Shown here piece by piece: positions 56,636 to 64,000 of a stretch of 64,000 bases of DNA. The DNA lies in contig NZ_SOCT01000004.1 of NCBI RefSeq assembly GCF_004364435.1, forward strand, positions 186,001-250,000. The letters are read 5' to 3'. Source of the stretch: Pseudomonas sp. LP_7_YM. Its GTDB lineage: Bacteria > Pseudomonadota > Gammaproteobacteria > Pseudomonadales > Pseudomonadaceae. The translations under genes and the position numbers were made by a program. Numbering within the stretch: position 1 is the first letter of the stretch; each line of letters opens with the position of its first letter. The notes under the pieces are model-generated. The model was not told the DNA's origin. It made no database searches and saw only the letters and a program-made list of their open reading frames with translations.

Positions 56636-57532
56636 TTAACCTTCACCGTTCGCAGAACCGTTATCGGCGTCCTTCGACGCCAGACGGCCGCGAAAATCAA
56701 TCAGGCTGTCGACAATGGCAAACACCACCAGCAACGGATAAATCAGCTGCATGAACAGCAACAACGTGACGTACAACCCCACCAGCCAGAACCGGGTCAG
56801 GCGCCTTGCAGCCACCAGACCATGAACCAAAGCCAGCCCCGCGAACATGAGCGGCACGCTGCACAACGGTGTCAACATCGCCAGTTGCGGACCGAAATTC
56901 GGCCCCACCAACATGCACACCAGCAGCACCAGCATCGGTGCCCGCGGGAGTCTCAAGCTGCGAAATTCGCGCCCGAAACCGCCCGGGTTATACAACAACG
57001 CCTGCCAGTAACGCCCAAGAATCAGGCATACCACGCTGACGATCTGCAACAACGCTGCTATCAGGCCATTAAGGACCGGTGTAATCAGTGCTCCCAGACG
57101 CGCTCGCTCTTCTACCGACATCTGCTGGTAGACATCACCGAAGACGTGGGGCAGGAGTTTCTGCAACTCCCCGGCCATGGCTTCGATGGGCTCGCGGAAA
57201 ACCGCTCCCAGAATCACTGCGTACAACAATCCAAGCCCCACGCTGACCAGCAGCACGCGGACCCAGGACTCGCTGGCGCGCAATACAGCCGCCAACCCCC
57301 ATGAACCCAGCAACACCATCAGGGTGCGTGGTTCACCGAAATACCACCAGACCAAGGCCGGCAGCAGAGCCCAGGCGAGTACGCTCAAGGCGTCGCTCAA
57401 CCCGCGTCGCAGGAGCACAAGGCAACCTGCGGCAGCACTCAACCAGAACAACAGCGGCAACGCCGCACATCCAACCACTACCAGAGTGGCCTGCACGCGG
57501 CCGCGCATGATGAAGTCAGCCATGGCGCGCAT
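56636..57532 (-). CDS. DUF2232-type membrane protein between rpsR and rplI
   Basis: Inner-membrane protein of 298 aa with about eight hydrophobic helices and no recognised catalytic motif. Membrane proteins of this kind (YybS/DUF2232-like) sit at this position in many Pseudomonas genomes. AAGGG lies nine bases before the ATG at 57532. Function unknown. Its place within a ribosomal protein operon suggests coupling with growth rate, not a role in translation. Confidence 0.75.
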   Translation of the reverse strand: MRAMADFIMRGRVQATLVVVGCAALPLLFWLSAAAGCLVLLRRGLSDALSVLAWALLPALVWWYFGEPRTLMVLLGSWGLAAVLRASESWVRVLLVSVGLGLLYAVILGAVFREPIEAMAGELQKLLPHVFGDVYQQMSVEERARLGALITPVLNGLIAALLQIVSVVCLILGRYWQALLYNPGGFGREFRSLRLPRAPMLVLLVCMLVGPNFGPQLAMLTPLCSVPLMFAGLALVHGLVAARRLTRFWLVGLYVTLLLFMQLIYPLLVVFAIVDSLIDFRGRLASKDADNGSANGEG

Positions 57533-57574
57533 GCGATTTATCCCTTACTGCGTTTTTGTCGACTGAACCTGGTC

Positions 57575-57805
57575 TCAGCGGCCGTGGCTGTCGGTGTAGG
57601 CCAGCAGGGCCAGGAAGCGGGCGCGCTTGATAGCGGTAGCCAGCTGACGCTGATAACGAGCTTTGGTACCGGTAATGCGGCTAGGAACGATCTTGCCGGT
57701 TTCGGATACGTAGGCTTTCAGGGTGTTGAGATCCTTGTAATCGATCTCCTTCACATTTTCAGCTGTGAAGCGGCAGAATTTACGACGACGGAAGAAACGT
57801 GCCAT
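57575..57805 (-). CDS. rpsR: 30S ribosomal protein S18
   Basis: Ribosomal protein S18, 76 aa, full length. [21 protein letters not shown] at the N-terminus and [34 protein letters not shown] C-terminus (here [10 protein letters not shown]) identify it. It binds S6 as a heterodimer on the platform of the 30S subunit. The start is 28 bases after the rpsF stop. Confidence 0.98.
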   Translation of the reverse strand: MARFFRRRKFCRFTAENVKEIDYKDLNTLKAYVSETGKIVPSRITGTKARYQRQLATAIKRARFLALLAYTDSHGR

Positions 57806-57833
57806 GTAATGGGCTCCTCAAAAGGTCCGTGGA

Positions 57834-58256
57834 TTACTCGTCAGCGTTATCGCTGTTGTCGCTGTCATCACTGTCAACGCCTTCAGCGTCGGAGTGCTCA
57901 GGACGGTCGCGACGCTCACGGCGCTCACTGCGGTTTTCTTCGGCCTTGAGCATTTCGGACTGGCCGGTAACGGCTTCGTCGCGACGGATGACAAGGTTAC
58001 GGATCACGGCATCGTTGTAACGGAAGTTGTCTTCCAGCTCGGCCAGGGCCTTGCCAGTGCACTCAACGTTCAGCATCACGTAGTGAGCCTTGTGAACATT
58101 GTTGATTGCGTAGGCCAGTTGACGACGGCCCCAATCTTCCAGACGGTGGATCTTGCCGCCGTCTTCTTCGATCAGCTTGGTGTAACGCTCAACCATGCCG
58201 CCGACTTGCTCGCTCTGGTCCGGGTGAACCAGAAAGATGATTTCGTAATGACGCAT
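57834..58256 (-). CDS. rpsF: 30S ribosomal protein S6
   Basis: Ribosomal protein S6, 140 aa. [18 protein letters not shown] at the start and [24 protein letters not shown] in the core are diagnostic. The C-terminus has an acidic tail ([12 protein letters not shown]); in E. coli S6 the tail is extended by glutamates through RimK. AAGGAG precedes the ATG. It is the first gene of the block, with a hairpin in its leader. Confidence 0.98.
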   Translation of the reverse strand: MRHYEIIFLVHPDQSEQVGGMVERYTKLIEEDGGKIHRLEDWGRRQLAYAINNVHKAHYVMLNVECTGKALAELEDNFRYNDAVIRNLVIRRDEAVTGQSEMLKAEENRSERRERRDRPEHSDAEGVDSDDSDNSDNADE

Positions 58257-58279
58257 GAATGCTCCTTACGGGTTGTAGC

Positions 58280-58298
58280 CTGCCGCCAAGGCGGTCAG
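58280..58298 (-). promoter_or_regulatory. Hairpin in the rpsF leader, possible S6:S18 binding site
   Basis: On the transcript CTG-A-CCGCC-TT-GGCGG-CAG forms an 8-bp stem with one bulged base, about 12 bases before the AAGGAG ribosome site. Many bacteria have an S6:S18-binding leader motif here that gives feedback control. The position fits; the detailed motif was not verified. Confidence 0.4.
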
Positions 58299-58429
58299 AC
58301 AAGGAGTGAATAACACTGGTTTATCTTGCACAGGGACAGGCACATGAGCGCCTGCCGTGACAGCAAGGGGCGCAATTGTAGAGAAGGGGCTGGGGCGGCG
58401 CAAGGAGATTGGTGAATATTTGAGCAGCA

Positions 58430-58480
58430 GCTGCAAGCTGCAAGCCAAAGCAGAAACCGCCTGAGCTTGCAGCTTGCAGC
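58430..58480. repeat. 16-bp perfect inverted repeat after rlmB
   Basis: GCTGCAAGCTGCAAGC at 58430-58445 and its exact complement at 58465-58480 flank a 19-base loop. Each arm is itself a near-tandem of GCTGCAA. It begins three bases after the rlmB stop and may act as a terminator without a T-run, or be a dispersed Pseudomonas repeat. Confidence 0.7.
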
Positions 58481-58483
58481 AGA

Positions 58484-59233
58484 CTACTTCCGTGCAGCGG
58501 CGCGCTGGCGCATGGCTTCGAACAGGCAAACGCCTGTGGCCACCGAAACGTTCAGACTGCTAACACTGCCCGCCATGGGCAGGCGAACCAGATAGTCGCA
58601 ATGCTCACGGGTCAGGCGGCGCATACCTTTGCCTTCCGCACCCATGATCAGGATTGTCGGGCCGGTCAGGTCCTGCTGGTAAAGCTCTTGCTCGGCCTCG
58701 CCCGCTGCACCGACAACCCACAGCCCGCGCTGCTGGAGCTTCTCAAGCGTGCGCGCCAGGTTGGTCACTGCAACCAGCGGAATCACTTCCGCCGCGCCGC
58801 ACGCCACTTTTCGTACAGTCGGAGTCAACGTTGCGGACTTGTCCTTTGGCACGATCACCGCCAGTGCCCCTGCCGCGTCGGCTGTACGCAGGCAAGCACC
58901 GAGGTTATGCGGATCGGTCACGCCATCCAGAACCAAAATCAGCGGCGGGCCTTCGGTACGGTCCAGCAGTTCGTCAAGCATCGCCTCGCCCCAGACCTGG
59001 CTTGGGCTCACATCCGCAACCACGCCCTGGTGAACACCCTCAACCCAGGCATCCATCTCCCGGCGCTCGGCCTGACCGACCGACACGCGGTTCTGCGCAG
59101 CCAGATCGATCAATACCTGCACACGCGGATCGCTGCGCCCTTCAGCCAGCCAGATCTGCTTGACCCGCTTTGGATGGTGGCGCAACAACGCTTCCACAGC
59201 GTGCACGCCATAGATTTTTTCCAGCTGACTCAT
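58484..59233 (-). CDS. rlmB: 23S rRNA 2'-O-methyltransferase RlmB
   Basis: SpoU/TrmH-class methyltransferase of 249 aa that methylates the ribose of G2251 in E. coli 23S rRNA. The N-terminal substrate-binding domain starts YGVHAVEALLRHHPKRVKQIW. The knotted catalytic domain carries motif 1 NLGACLRTADAAG, motif 2 ILIMGAEGKGMRR and motif 3 SSLNVSVATGVCLFEAMRQR. It overlaps the rnr stop by four bases, the usual rnr-rlmB operon. Confidence 0.96.
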   Translation of the reverse strand: MSQLEKIYGVHAVEALLRHHPKRVKQIWLAEGRSDPRVQVLIDLAAQNRVSVGQAERREMDAWVEGVHQGVVADVSPSQVWGEAMLDELLDRTEGPPLILVLDGVTDPHNLGACLRTADAAGALAVIVPKDKSATLTPTVRKVACGAAEVIPLVAVTNLARTLEKLQQRGLWVVGAAGEAEQELYQQDLTGPTILIMGAEGKGMRRLTREHCDYLVRLPMAGSVSSLNVSVATGVCLFEAMRQRAAARK

Positions 59234-61857
59234 GACTTCGCCTTAGGTTTACGCACCCCGCCGCTCTTGGCAGCCGGGGCCGAGTCCGATTTTGACGGAC
59301 CCTTACGGTGTTTACTCGGTTTCCCTGTACTAGCTGCCGGAGCGGAATCACTCCGTGCCGGCTTTCCCGACGAAGCCTTGCTACCACCCTTCGCATCTGC
59401 CAACAGCGCCTTCTTCATCTCGCGGCTTTTGCGCACTTCGGCGTTTTTCGCTGCAGCATCGCTGGGGCGATACGCCTCCACCACAGGCTCTTTGCTAGCG
59501 CTGCGGCGGCTTGGGCGGGAGGCCGTGGCTTTGGTGTTCTCTTTATCTTTCTCCACTGGCGCAGGCTCTGCTGCTTTGCGCTTGCGACCAATTGGCGCGC
59601 TTGTGGTTTTTTCCGACATTTCGAAGTCGATCTTACGCTCGTCGAGATCGACGCGCATGACGCGCACCTCAACGGTATCGCCCAAGCGGAAGCTGCGGCC
59701 CGTGCGCTCGCCTGCCAGACGATGATGGACCGGATCGAAGTGGTAGTAATCGCCCGGCAGCGCGGTGACGTGCACCAGGCCTTCAACGTAAATGTCAGTC
59801 AGCTCGACGAACAGACCAAACCCTGTCACAGCCGTAATTACACCCGGGAAGGACTCGCCCACGCGATCTTTCATGAACTCGCACTTGAGCCAATTCACTA
59901 CGTCACGCGTCGCCTCGTCGGCACGACGCTCGCTCATCGAGCACTGTTCGCCCAACTGCTCCAGCCCCGCCTCGTCGTACGGATAGATGCGCGCCTTCGG
60001 AATCGTCGGAGCACCGGCACGGCGAACGTGCGCAGTTTCCTGCCTGGATCGAATGACGCTGCGAATCGCGCGATGCGTCAGCAGATCCGGGTAACGACGG
60101 ATCGGCGAGGTGAAGTGGGTGTACGCCTCGTAATTCAGACCGAAGTGGCCATTGTTGTCCGAGCTGTAAACCGCCTGGCTCAACGAACGCAGCATCACGG
60201 TCTGAATCAGGTGGTAATCCGGGCGGTCCTTGATGGTCTCCAGCAGCGCCTGGTAATCCTTCGGCGACGGGCCGTCTTTGCCCTTATGCAGGGACAGACC
60301 CAGCTCGCCAAGGAAAGCGCGCAGCTTTTCCAGACGCTCGGGCGGCGGACCATCGTGAACGCGATACAGGGCCGGAATTTCGTGTTTCTTGAGGAATTGC
60401 GCTGTGGCCACGTTGGCCGCCAGCATGCATTCCTCGATCAGCTTGTGGGCGTCATTGCGCGTGGTCGGACGAATTTCCGCAATTTTGCGCTCGGTGCCGA
60501 AGATGATCCGGGTTTCCTGGGTTTCGAAATCGATCGCGCCACGCGTGTGTCGGGTGGTCAGGAGGACTTTGTACAGCGCATAGAGCTGCTTGAGGTCCGG
60601 CACGACTTCGCTGTATTCGCCACGAAGCTGTTTGGCTTCGGTGGTTTTTGGGTGTTCCAGGATCGAGCTGACCTTGTTGTAGGTAAGGCGCGCGTGGGAG
60701 TGGATCACCGCTTCGTAGAACACGTAGTCGGTCATCTCGCCGGATTTGGAGATGGTCATCTCGCAAACCATCGCCAGACGGTCAACCAGCGGATTCAGCG
60801 AACAAAGTCCGTTGGACAGTTGTTCTGGCAGCATGGGAACGACGCGCTCGGGGAAATACACCGAGTTGCCGCGCACTTGAGACTCGGCGTCCAGCGCAGA
60901 ACCGATCTTCACATAGCTGGAGACGTCGGCAATCGCCACGTAAAGCTTCCAGCCACCGGAGAACAAACGCAGCTTGCCGGGCTTGGCTTCGCAATAGACC
61001 GCATCGTCGAAGTCGCGGGCATCTTCGCCGTCGATGGTGACGAACGGCAAATGGCGCAGATCGACTCGGTGCTCCTTGTCCTTATCCTCGACTTCCGGCT
61101 TGAGCTTGGCGGCTTCCTTGAGCACCGCTTCAGGCCATACGTGCGGGATGTCATAAGTGCGCAGCGCGACATCGATTTCCATACCCGGCGCCATGTAGTT
61201 GCCGACCACTTCGACCACATCGCCTTGCGGCTGGAAGCGCGACGTAGGCCAGTGGGTGATCTTCACTTCAACGAACTGACCGACCCGGGCATCGGCATTG
61301 CGGCCCGGGGTAACCAGCACTTCCTGCTGGATCTTCGGATTGTCCGGCACGACGAAGCCGACGCCGCTCTCTTCGAAATAGCGACCCACGACGGTTTCGT
61401 GAGCACGGGAAATGACTTCGACGATCACCCCTTCACGACGACCGCGACGATCCAGCCCGGAAACCCGAGCCAAGGCGCGGTCACCGTCGAATGCCAGACG
61501 CATCTGCGCCGGGCTCATGAACAGGTCGTCGGACCCGTCATCGGGGACCAGAAAGCCGAAGCCGTCGCGGTGACCGCTGATGCGACCCAGGATCAGATCC
61601 AGCTTGTCCACCGGGGCATAGGTGCCGCGCCGGGTGTAGATCAATTGCGCATCGCGCTCCATTGCACGGAGACGGCGGCGCAGGGCCTCGATCTGATCTT
61701 CAGTCGTGAGGCCAAATTCCTCCACCAGCTGTTCACGGGCTGCAGGCGAGCCGCGATCAGAGAGGTGCGCCAGAATCAGCTCACGGCTAGGGATGGGGTT
61801 TTCGTATTTTTCCGCTTCACGAGCGGCCTCGGGATCGAGGGACTGCCAATCGGCCAT
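59230..61857 (-). CDS. rnr: Ribonuclease R
   Basis: RNB-family 3'-5' exoribonuclease of 875 aa that degrades structured RNA and takes part in rRNA and trans-translation quality control. An N-terminal helix-turn-helix and cold-shock domains (VDKLDLILGRISGHRDGFGFLVPDD) precede the RNB catalytic core with TIDGEDARDFDDAVYCEAK (metal-binding aspartates) and NSVYFPERVVPMLPE. An S1 domain and a Lys/Ser-rich basic tail of about 120 residues follow. AAGGTG precedes the ATG. It is transcribed away from the tRNA genes. Confidence 0.97.
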   Translation of the reverse strand: MADWQSLDPEAAREAEKYENPIPSRELILAHLSDRGSPAAREQLVEEFGLTTEDQIEALRRRLRAMERDAQLIYTRRGTYAPVDKLDLILGRISGHRDGFGFLVPDDGSDDLFMSPAQMRLAFDGDRALARVSGLDRRGRREGVIVEVISRAHETVVGRYFEESGVGFVVPDNPKIQQEVLVTPGRNADARVGQFVEVKITHWPTSRFQPQGDVVEVVGNYMAPGMEIDVALRTYDIPHVWPEAVLKEAAKLKPEVEDKDKEHRVDLRHLPFVTIDGEDARDFDDAVYCEAKPGKLRLFSGGWKLYVAIADVSSYVKIGSALDAESQVRGNSVYFPERVVPMLPEQLSNGLCSLNPLVDRLAMVCEMTISKSGEMTDYVFYEAVIHSHARLTYNKVSSILEHPKTTEAKQLRGEYSEVVPDLKQLYALYKVLLTTRHTRGAIDFETQETRIIFGTERKIAEIRPTTRNDAHKLIEECMLAANVATAQFLKKHEIPALYRVHDGPPPERLEKLRAFLGELGLSLHKGKDGPSPKDYQALLETIKDRPDYHLIQTVMLRSLSQAVYSSDNNGHFGLNYEAYTHFTSPIRRYPDLLTHRAIRSVIRSRQETAHVRRAGAPTIPKARIYPYDEAGLEQLGEQCSMSERRADEATRDVVNWLKCEFMKDRVGESFPGVITAVTGFGLFVELTDIYVEGLVHVTALPGDYYHFDPVHHRLAGERTGRSFRLGDTVEVRVMRVDLDERKIDFEMSEKTTSAPIGRKRKAAEPAPVEKDKENTKATASRPSRRSASKEPVVEAYRPSDAAAKNAEVRKSREMKKALLADAKGGSKASSGKPARSDSAPAASTGKPSKHRKGPSKSDSAPAAKSGGVRKPKAKS

Positions 61858-61971
61858 TAGAATGAGTTCACCTTATCTGTATGCAATTAGTTTGGCATAT
61901 ACCAGATTGAAACGCGAAGACAGCGTTTGCTGAGGCTTTTCGCTATTTCAAAAAAAATTTCACCCAAGGGC

Positions 61972-62000
61972 TTTACAGCCCCGATTGTCGTCCGTAAGAT
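61972..62000 (+). promoter_or_regulatory. Sigma-70 promoter of tRNA-Leu
   Basis: TTTACA at 61972 and TAAGAT at 61995 are separated by 17 bases. The GC-rich stretch GCGCCCC right after the -10 box resembles the discriminator of stringently controlled stable-RNA promoters. The start would be near 62007, 65 bases before the tRNA. Confidence 0.65.
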
Positions 62001-62071
62001 GCGCCCCACAACGACGGCAGCGCCACGTTGTAGTTGAGTTCAAACGAAATATCGAGTGAAATCAACGCATT

Positions 62072-62158
62072 GCCCAGATGGTGAAATTGGTAGACACGCC
62101 AGCTTCAGGTGCTGGTGACCGCAAGGTCGTGGAAGTTCGAGTCTTCTTCTGGGCACCA
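62072..62158 (+). tRNA. tRNA-Leu (anticodon CAG), copy 1
   Basis: 87 bases with encoded CCA. The acceptor stem GCCCAGA/TCTGGGC, the anticodon stem CCAGC/GCTGG around the loop TTCAGGT (anticodon CAG, reading CUG), a long variable arm typical of tRNA-Leu, and the T-arm with GTTCGAGTC are all visible. Confidence 0.97.
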
Positions 62159-62166
62159 ATTCAAAC

Positions 62167-62191
62167 AAAACCGAGCCAAGTGCTCGGTTTT
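62167..62191 (+). terminator. Terminator after tRNA-Leu copy 1
   Basis: AAAACCGAGC and GCTCGGTTTT form a 10-bp stem with loop CAAGT, ending in a T-run, nine bases after the CCA end. Confidence 0.9.
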
Positions 62192-62370
62192 GTGCTTTCT
62201 GGGGCTTATAGACCCTTCCGCAAAACCGTTTTGAGTGTAGATCAGTTCCCCGCCCCTGCCTTGCCGTACGCCCTACCCGAATCTGAACCTTGTCTACATT
62301 GTCGGACTGCACCAATATTTTTCAAAATCTTGTTGCACTGAAGCGAAAAATCTAATTAAATCAGCGCCAT

Positions 62371-62457
62371 GCCCAGGTGGTGAAATTGGTAGACACGCCA
62401 GCTTCAGGTGCTGGTGACCTTACGGTCGTGGAAGTTCGAGTCTTCTCCTGGGCACCA
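62371..62457 (+). tRNA. tRNA-Leu (anticodon CAG), copy 2
   Basis: 87 bases, nearly identical to copy 1, with the same anticodon loop TTCAGGT. The acceptor stem differs at one pair (A-T in copy 1, G-C here) and the variable-arm loop reads TTAC instead of GCAA. Encoded CCA is present. Confidence 0.97.
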
Positions 62458-62465
62458 AACAAAAC

Positions 62466-62490
62466 AAAACCGAGCCAAGTGCTCGGTTTT
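62466..62490 (+). terminator. Terminator after tRNA-Leu copy 2
   Basis: Same hairpin as after copy 1: AAAACCGAGC, loop CAAGT, GCTCGGTTTT. The sequence identity continues for about 14 bases beyond it, so tRNA and terminator were duplicated as one unit. Confidence 0.9.
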
Positions 62491-62728
62491 GTGCTTTCTG
62501 GGGCCTAATAAGGTCCGGTGACAAATGTGGACGAATGCGAGCTACCACTCGGCAGCCACTCCGCATGTCTGGACGGCATTGTACGCACGCCCATACGTAC
62601 TACTTCTTGGCCGGGCGCAGCCCCCTTCAGGCTGAATTGCGCCTTGCGGCTATTGCGCGATCTCGCACAACCGCACCACCCCGCGCGCCCTACATGATCT
62701 CCTGATCAAGAGGACATCGAATCGGGCA

Positions 62729-63532
62729 CTACTTCACCTGGAAAGTACTTTTTTCAGATGGATACCAAAGGTTGTCGCGATAGACCCAGTAATTAACAAC
62801 CAGGCTTCCCCCAATCAATGGCGAATAATTAGTGACCGGCAGCTTGGCAGTTACGGATTGTGCCTGCCGGTCGGCCGAATCGACCTTAAAGTCCGCATCA
62901 TCGTAGTCAACGGCCGTTGCATTGGCCTTGATCCCCCGCCTGATGATTTTCACCGTCTCATCCAAAGCCATTCCGGAATACTCAAGAGTAACCGTGACAC
63001 CACTTGCCTCATTCTTATTCTCGAGCTTGTCGAGTTCAAGCGTATTCTCTTGAGCTTCCAGGATTTTGGGCGCAGGCAAGTCAAGCCCTCGAACTTCAAA
63101 ATCGGCAGCCGCAGAAGTTCGAATGACAGACTTAACCCCATTCTCAGCTTTTGCAGTCACGTAATATCTGATTTTGGCCATTCTTCCTCGAAGCGCTTTC
63201 AACTTGTCGGCAGGTACACTCAACGGGGTCACGTCCAGCGCCACAGTCAGCTCGGTCTTCCAATAAATGGTCGGATCACGCCCGGTCGCCTCGAGGAATA
63301 CTACCCGCAAATGATCGCCCAGATTAAAATTGAAAAAACCGACGCTTTGCTGCGATTTCAAAAAGAACGGAAGGTCCATGTCTCCGATATACGCCAGGTC
63401 TTCAGTAGTTGGTTGTTCCGAAATCGGCAATCGGTAGGCCAACACAATATATTGCACGTTCTTCGTGCTGTCGTTAATCGTTGGCACGATCGGTTTTGTC
63501 GGATATTTATAAACCACTGGGGTGTTTGCCAT
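62729..63532 (-). CDS. Unknown protein, low GC, beta-rich
   Basis: Protein of 267 aa starting MANTPVVYKYPTKPIVPTIN. It has no signal peptide or membrane segment and no cysteine. It looks like two beta-sandwich-type modules: one up to about residue 140, and one after DLPAPKILEAQENTLELDKL that resembles repeat modules of adhesin-like or tail-like Pseudomonas proteins (VTVTLEYSGMALDETVKI). No family is assigned. Two sampled 60-base lines hold 25 and 27 G+C, well below the neighbours, and it lies next to tRNA-Leu genes, so acquisition by transfer is likely. GAGG is placed before the ATG at 63532. Confidence 0.7.
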   Translation of the reverse strand: MANTPVVYKYPTKPIVPTINDSTKNVQYIVLAYRLPISEQPTTEDLAYIGDMDLPFFLKSQQSVGFFNFNLGDHLRVVFLEATGRDPTIYWKTELTVALDVTPLSVPADKLKALRGRMAKIRYYVTAKAENGVKSVIRTSAAADFEVRGLDLPAPKILEAQENTLELDKLENKNEASGVTVTLEYSGMALDETVKIIRRGIKANATAVDYDDADFKVDSADRQAQSVTAKLPVTNYSPLIGGSLVVNYWVYRDNLWYPSEKSTFQVK

Positions 63533-63816
63533 TTCTTCGTCCTCGATTAACCATGACCAGGCAGTCCTATGCACACCGGTCAGAAAGTGCCAATACCCTT
63601 TCAGCAACTTCAAGCACAAAGTAATAATACGGCAGGCTACACAGCTGTCTACTGTCAAAAATGACAGTAGACAGCTTGATTCCCGGAACAGATGATGAAG
63701 AGTGACAGCCATGGAGGAGAATTACCGGACGCATCGACATCATCACTGCTAATGCCGCAATAAAAAAATATTGCGATATACATGGCCGACGTTATATCGA
63801 TTCCCTCAACTACGCG

Positions 63817-63999
63817 TCACGCCCGGAACTGCCCCAGACTCGCCTTCAACTGTGCGGCCAACCGATCCAGGTTCTTGCCGCTGACCGTTGTTTCCACCGC
63901 CGCTAACACGGCCTTTTCCGCTTGAGCATGAATCACTTCCACGCGCCCTCTCACGGCCTGTGCGCTCCGCGCTTGGTGTTCAGCCGCACGTGTCGGCAA
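63817..63999 (-). CDS. 3' end of a helical protein, possibly a chemoreceptor
   Basis: Only the last 60 codons lie in the window, and the frame is open to the right edge. The sequence is Ala/Gln-rich and helical and ends LDRLAAQLKASLGQFRA, which resembles the C-terminus of methyl-accepting chemotaxis proteins (a helix ending in L-x-x-x-L-x-R-F). No signalling-domain hairpin is visible in this part, so the assignment is tentative. Confidence 0.45.
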   Translation of the reverse strand: MPTRAAEHQARSAQAVRGRVEVIHAQAEKAVLAAVETTVSGKNLDRLAAQLKASLGQFRA

Positions 64000-64000
64000 C

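Noticed and set aside
59308..61860. An 850-codon open frame on the plus strand across rnr
   Set aside because: It mirrors the RNase R gene; its composition is that of a reverse-strand shadow and no domain is recognisable.
62192..62728. An attachment site or island boundary at the tRNA-Leu genes
   Set aside because: No integrase is present in the window and the only repeat of the tRNA 3' end is the second tRNA itself.

Overview
The window comes from a Pseudomonas chromosome, most likely the P. syringae group. The basis is gene content and order that I recognise: a urea ABC transporter next to ureD-ureA-acetyltransferase-ureB-ureC, a desT-type regulator before ureE-F-G, the lysine catabolic pair amaA/amaB with its LysR regulator, azurin, a rpsF-rpsR-membrane protein-rplI-dnaB block and Pseudomonas-type REP/REPIN repeats. 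GC content looks near 60 percent except for a few low-GC patches. The species is inferred, since no 16S or typing gene is present. No CRISPR array, integrase, transposase or prophage was seen.

Layout. 1-1160: 3' part of a PepSY membrane protein. 1547-7280: urtABCDE urea importer. 7367-12060: ureD, ureA, two GNAT acetyltransferases, ureB, ureC. 12324-16412: an orphan histidine kinase, then cbpM/cbpA facing a short Hsp70-like protein. 16629-21032: AI-2E-type permease, PsiF protein, EamA exporter, OsmE, ferritin-like protein. 21328-24710: AsmA protein, small secreted protein, DesT-like repressor. 25002-27495: ureE, ureF, ureG, hupE/ureJ. 27862-29838: AGE-family sugar isomerase and a short-chain dehydrogenase. 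29839-30616: long non-coding stretch with a cluster of DnaA-box-like sites. 30617-35733: branched-chain amino acid ABC transporter. 36090-40166: amaA, amaB, lysR. 40477-44377: pncB, nadE, a DUF1338 enzyme, azurin. 45062-51875: a three-gene transglutaminase/amidoligase/ATP-grasp/alpha-E cluster. 52184-61857: YgiQ, DnaB, ribosomal proteins, RlmB, RNase R. 62072-62457: two tRNA-Leu(CAG) genes. 62729-63532: a low-GC unknown gene. 63817-63999: the 3' end of a last gene.

Togetherness. The first half is a nitrogen-scavenging region: urea import, urease, urease maturation and branched-chain amino acid uptake. Sigma-54 type -24/-12 elements with exact GG-N10-GC spacing precede urtA, ureE and livK, and two NtrC-like sites precede the urtA promoter, so these units probably share nitrogen control. 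amaA/amaB feed lysine-derived pipecolate into 2-aminoadipate, and a DUF1338 protein nearby may act on 2-oxoadipate. The least understood system is the amidoligase/ATP-grasp/alpha-E/transglutaminase cluster, which probably makes or trims a peptide-like product that has not been identified. Other unusual signals are a dispersed ~105-bp structured repeat present five times (three times inside the urt and ure operons), the DnaA-box cluster, a second ~76-bp non-coding element present twice, and an Hsp70-like gene with a sigma-32-like promoter and a terminator hairpin in its leader.
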